NCBI GenBank assembly: GCA_963920765.1
Contig: OY987246.1
Span: 13,016,868 to 13,080,867 of the forward strand
Reading direction: 5' to 3'
DNA length: 64,000 bases
Source of the DNA: Ulota crispa
Lineage: Eukaryota > Streptophyta > Bryopsida > Orthotrichales > Orthotrichaceae
The translations under genes were made by a program, and so were the position numbers. Numbering within the stretch: position 1 is the stretch's first letter; every line of letters starts with the position of its first letter. Shown one piece after another: positions 60,285 through 64,000 of the stretch. Under the pieces are notes generated by a model. That model was not told the origin of the DNA. It did no database searches and worked only from the letters and a program-made list of their open reading frames with translations.

Positions 60285-61500
60285 CGCCCAGCTTCACACG
60301 CCCCGCCCTAAACCATCAACGTCGCTCTGAAATGGCAGGTAAACAATTAGACTCTCGCCCTTCAATCTCACCCATGCGAGGTCCATTCACGCATGCACAT
60401 CGGTTTCAACGTCAAAGCCAGAAGACAAACAGACAGACAACCATAGCAACACCGTCCTGCAGGGAAAACATGCGTTCCTTTCCACAATAGCACACACTTT
60501 GCCTTGTCTCGACGACCACGCCCGCTCACTGTAACCAATTTCCCTCGCACTCATAACCTCCCGCTCTCAAAACCAAACACTCCTGTCCAAACCTGATGCC
60601 AATCGCTTCCCCTTGAATGATTGTTTCCGAAAAAATACGTACACTCGCACCACAAAGGTCGGTCCACAAGCTGCAGTTTACAGCTATAGTAACCACTCTT
60701 ACTACCAATGGCACACGATGTGCACAGGCATTAACAACAACTTACTATCATAAGCATTTCCACCGCTTCTCCTCTTGATCATTTGCCATGTCTAAAACGA
60801 CACGAATCGCAATAACAACAACAATTCGAAGAAACCGAAGATCACAGACGGGCTACAAGTGCACTCGCTCACATCAATTCCTCGACGCGCAGCTCCAAAC
60901 GACGAGTTCAGCTTCAAACTCACTCTGATCCCCGGCAACAAATTACTTACCCGAGCGATCACAAGGATCTCTTCGGATACGCACTACTACAAAACTTCGA
61001 ACGCCAATTCAATTCAATTGCAATTCCCTGCCTCTGCTCTGCCTCTGCGTGCCCCTCCAAACAAACTCCGCGGAATGCAGACCAACAACAACACCATGCA
61101 GCCTCTCGACGATCGGTCACTTGTGATAATCATCAAGCCAGTGCCAATCCCAGCCGAAATCCACTCCCACGAACCTCCTCCGTTTCGTCATCGCACCGCA
61201 AGAGCGTTCCATAACGGCATTCCCTCGCATTGTAAAATTCCTGCAACAGGCGAAGGCGTCGTCGTCGGACACAGAGGTGGTGGTGTGCGCGATGAAGAGA
61301 TGGTTCCAACAGGGTAATGGTTCCGACTGTGTGTGTGCATGGCTATGGCCATGAGTTCTCCATGGAATCGGAGAAAGACAGAGAAACCCCCGAATCAAAA
61401 TGGAAGTAATTTAGGTGGAGAATTCGAGGGGTTGTTGATAAGAGGAAGCGGAAGAGAGAGCGAGGAATCCATTGTGGTGATTCCATGGCCATCTCATGGA
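60285..61500 (-). other. 5' leader / promoter region of the SET gene
   Basis: Moderately GC-rich sequence without a supported coding exon. A good acceptor (CTGCCATTTCAG, minus, near 60331) just upstream of the start codon suggests a 5' UTR intron. The start [10 protein letters not shown] at 60284 is chosen because it is the first ATG of the first in-phase exon. Upstream ORFs on both strands overlap and have no motif. Confidence 0.45.
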
Positions 61501-61576
61501 GTTGTAGATTCTTCGAAGTTATGCATGTAACGCACTTTGCGATGGCATTGCAAAACGCATTCGCGCTTCTGCAGCA

Positions 61577-61607
61577 GTCTGTCTGTCTGTCCGTCTGTCT
61601 GTCTGTG
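61577..61607. repeat. (CTGT)n microsatellite
   Basis: About seven copies of TCTG, one interrupted (TCCG), upstream of the SET gene. Confidence 0.9.
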
Positions 61608-61636
61608 CGGGAGAGAGAAAGCCTCTAGGGCTGGGG

Positions 61637-61771
61637 ACGGTCACCGGTGACCGCAGGTCGGACTCTAGTACCGTCACCGGCGTTCTCGGTGGTCCGACCG
61701 TGACGTTCGGTGTTACAGTCAACCTTCAATCGATGGCTCAGATCGATGGCTCAGATCGATGGCTCAGATTA
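61637..61771. repeat. Palindrome and 14-bp tandem repeat
   Basis: A perfect palindrome GGTCACCGGTGACC at about 61639-61652 is followed by a partial relative CCGTCACCGG near 61671. Then GATGGCTCAGATC-based 14-bp units are repeated three times at about 61732-61771. Confidence 0.75.
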
Positions 61772-63119
61772 CTGCACATACGTCGATGTGGGAGTAGGGC
61801 AAAAAAGGTCAGGGTTTTTTGCAAACAAGGGTAGCAGTAATAATTTGCCTCCTTTTTTGTTTTGTTCGATTGTATTCTCCTCTAGAGTCCTGGATTACAG
61901 CTGGGTTTTGGAATCCAAATATGAATTTAAAATTCTCAAATTCTATCTGTTGATGGTAAGTATCTAAACTCTCACTTTTTCTGATCGGTGAAAAAACATC
62001 ATTTTTCACCCTGGTCCCACATTGACGTATGTGTAGTATACTGAGCCTTCATCAATAGCCTCTCCTTGCCTGGAAATTTAACTGAGGAACGTCATGGAAT
62101 CCAAAAAGTGGCTTCTGAATGATTCTACACAAAGTACTTTTTCAAAAAGTACTAATACATCTATGCAATTTTGTTGGTTTTGAATCACAAAGGAAGAGCC
62201 TTTGCATCCTAAGAAACTATCTTACAGAATAAGTGCAATTAGGTTGCCCTATCCTGTTTTCTCAATGTTGCACACTATTTAAATATTGTCCAATGACTAC
62301 ATTAACTTTTGTTAATAATTACTGTGATAAACAATGGAGAAAAGAAGGAGAGGTTGAGCGCAACAATACGTGCCAAAGTCAAGGAGCAAGGAAGCTAAAA
62401 TTTTATACAAAATTGGGAATTACTGTAGCATAAAGAGAGTTGCATGCCCTTTAGATGGTCAAAGGTGAGTCTTGAGGTAACTTTGCCAAGGTAAGGCAAC
62501 CTAATTGTTAAGGCAACCTAAATGCACTATTTGGTGTATCTATAAATATAAAATTAAAGAATGCGTTTAGCGAGGTTGCTCATTCTAATTGGTTGAGAGA
62601 GTGTGTTGTGGTGCAACTTTCAATGACCCATTTGTCCTTTTAGTGTAGGACCATTAGGGGAGAGAAGGGTACATCCCTAAAGTAGTTAACATTAAGTCCT
62701 TTTAACAAAGAACCAACAGAGGAGAAAGATACATGCGTAAAGTGGTTTACATTGACTTTACTTTGAATCAAGTTGGCATTTGTGAGTTAATTGGTTACTC
62801 ATGGTTTAAATCTAAAAATTATCCGCATTTTGTGATAAGATTGCTGCTGCAAAATTTGTTTATTGCATGGATATTCTTGTTGCCTCCATTGGTACAACAA
62901 GTACCTGGACTTGTGATATTATATTGTTTATTGCGGTTGAACTTTCCATACATCAAAACTTAAGTGACAATATCTTCTACCATTCAAAAGTCAAAAATTC
63001 AACCAACATGATCGGAGAAAAAATTATAAGGACATTTTGATGTGAATACAAGTAAGAAAAGTTACCAAGAAAAAGTAGCAACAAGTGGAAAAAATATTTT
63101 TGGACCATACAGTCACACA
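61772..63119. other. AT-rich intergenic sequence
   Basis: No gene recognised. It contains the roughly 50-bp repeat fragment near 62475-62525 shared with 34699-34760. Confidence 0.4.
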
Positions 63120-63276
63120 AAGCACTATAAGAAATTGTGTCCTAATTGACATGTTCGAATTGACTAAATGTGTCCAAAATGACAAAAAGATTGTCAAATT
63201 GGACAATTTTTGTAGATTTAGCCATGTTGATTTGGACATGTTCTTATCATTTTGGACAGTTTCCCTTGTAGTGAAG
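63120..63276. mobile_element. Miniature CACTA-like element, 151 bp
   Basis: The element 63123-63273 has ends CACTATAAGAAATTGTG and, reverse-complemented, CACTACAAGGGAAACTG, flanked by the 3-bp duplication AAG (63120-63122, 63274-63276). CACTA termini with a 3-bp duplication are diagnostic of the CACTA/EnSpm superfamily. The interior is made of repeated TTGGACA / TGTCCAA motifs. Non-autonomous. Confidence 0.75.
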
Positions 63277-63477
63277 TGAAGAATGTAACTTATTTGAAGC
63301 TTAATATTACTTTTCTTTACATGGGCTCAAAAAAAGTGTTGTTCTATTACTGAATCATGTTAGAGGTGTATTTCATATTATTGAACTAAGTTCAAATCAC
63401 GTTAATTGTATTCTTATTATACATATTATACTCCAAAATGGTATACAAGTAGAGTGTATTTAGTACTTTTGGTATTG

Positions 63478-63506
63478 TTTATATATATATATATATATTA
63501 TATATA

Positions 63507-63543
<37 letters not shown>
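63478..63543. repeat. (TA)n microsatellite at contig edge
   Basis: A run of TA dinucleotides with small interruptions, truncated by the second assembly gap. It is a likely cause of assembly termination. Confidence 0.9.
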
Positions 63544-63743
63544 NNNNNNNNNNNNNNNNNNNNNNNNNNNNNNNNNNNNNNNNNNNNNNNNNNNNNNNNN
63601 NNNNNNNNNNNNNNNNNNNNNNNNNNNNNNNNNNNNNNNNNNNNNNNNNNNNNNNNNNNNNNNNNNNNNNNNNNNNNNNNNNNNNNNNNNNNNNNNNNNN
63701 NNNNNNNNNNNNNNNNNNNNNNNNNNNNNNNNNNNNNNNNNNN
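63544..63743. other. Assembly gap (200 N)
   Basis: A fixed-size 200-N block joining a (TA)n-ended plant contig to sequence of different character. Confidence 0.95.
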
Positions 63744-64000
63744 TGTTTGCCAGTTGTTTATTCTTTTTATAGGCATTATAAAAAGTTTCCAGTAGCCCGG
63801 AGCGAATGATGCAGCCACCGCGCCATATTTTTACAACATCGTCCAATGGTATCTGCATATCCAACTCAGAAGAGGCACTGTGTAACATGGCCAGTCCCTG
63901 TGCGTAACAGATGATGGTTGCAAAATAAAGTGCATCATGCACTTGCTTAATCACCAGATCTTTGCTGGCCGTAATGGGTTTAATGGTTGGCTGGTATATT
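63744..64000 (-). CDS. 6-phosphogluconate dehydrogenase fragment, bacterial-looking
   Basis: The minus strand is open for all 257 bp and runs off the window edge on one side and into the gap on the other. It reads KQVHDALYFATIICYAQGLA, then a helix ending DMQIPLDDVVKIW, then the family signature WRGGCIIRSGLLETF. This is part of the C-terminal all-helical domain of 6-phosphogluconate dehydrogenase (oxidative pentose phosphate pathway, 6-phosphogluconate to ribulose 5-phosphate with NADP+ reduction). There is no intron, and base composition is closer to 45% GC than to the flanking plant DNA. The wording of this stretch resembles bacterial rather than plant enzymes as I remember them. Contamination or mis-scaffolding is the likely explanation; transfer is the alternative. 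Confidence 0.8.

Noticed and set aside
1..64000. tRNA and rRNA genes
   Set aside because: I saw no A-box/B-box pair with a cloverleaf and no rRNA-like segment, but reading by eye cannot exclude a tRNA; a covariance-model scan would decide.

Overview
This is a 64 kb piece of a land-plant nuclear genome: intron-rich genes with GT-AG introns, GC-rich exons in AT-rich, transposon-filled intergenic DNA. I cannot name the species. A seed-free plant (bryophyte, lycophyte or fern) is a weak inference, resting partly on a cyclic-nucleotide-binding-domain gene of the kind I would associate with swimming sperm. Two fixed 200-N gaps (31679-31878 and 63544-63743) show a draft assembly.

Genes. (1) 1735-5828 (+): 3' part of a gene with a cyclic-nucleotide-binding domain, four exons, start uncertain. 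(2) 10111-16397 (+): a complete 15-exon gene for a PDIL5-4-type disulfide-isomerase-like protein of ER/Golgi vesicles, 488 aa, all splice phases consistent. (3) 38649-39623 (-): a complete 3-exon gene for a 214-aa serine-rich protein I do not recognise. (4) 47694-60284 (-): a complete 17-exon gene for a 2,230-aa Trithorax-like PHD / extended-PHD / SET histone methyltransferase, all phases consistent. (5) 63744-64000 (-): an uninterrupted piece of bacterial-looking 6-phosphogluconate dehydrogenase beyond the second gap, probably foreign or mis-scaffolded.

The rest is mainly mobile DNA. At 19274-25108 lies a decayed but structurally complete Ty3/gypsy chromovirus (LTRs, 5-bp target duplication, gag to chromodomain) whose primer-binding site matches its own predicted RNA 5' end, a Tf1-style self-priming layout. 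Mutator-like long-inverted-repeat elements with 9-bp duplications lie at 25264-26713, 30516-33347 and 39925-41149; the second carries a 15-bp minisatellite inside both arms. Small TTAA-bounded inverted-repeat elements with CCC-type ends recur at 7518-9231, 17134-17384, 17840-18249, 41150-41391 and 43918-44291. Other hairpin MITE families occur in pairs, two of them inside an intron of the SET gene. A 2-kb dispersed repeat occurs twice in opposite orientation (27985-33485 and 41430-43395), and comparing the copies reveals later insertions.

No gene set here forms an evident pathway. The coding genes are isolated islands, and the repeats record successive nested insertions.
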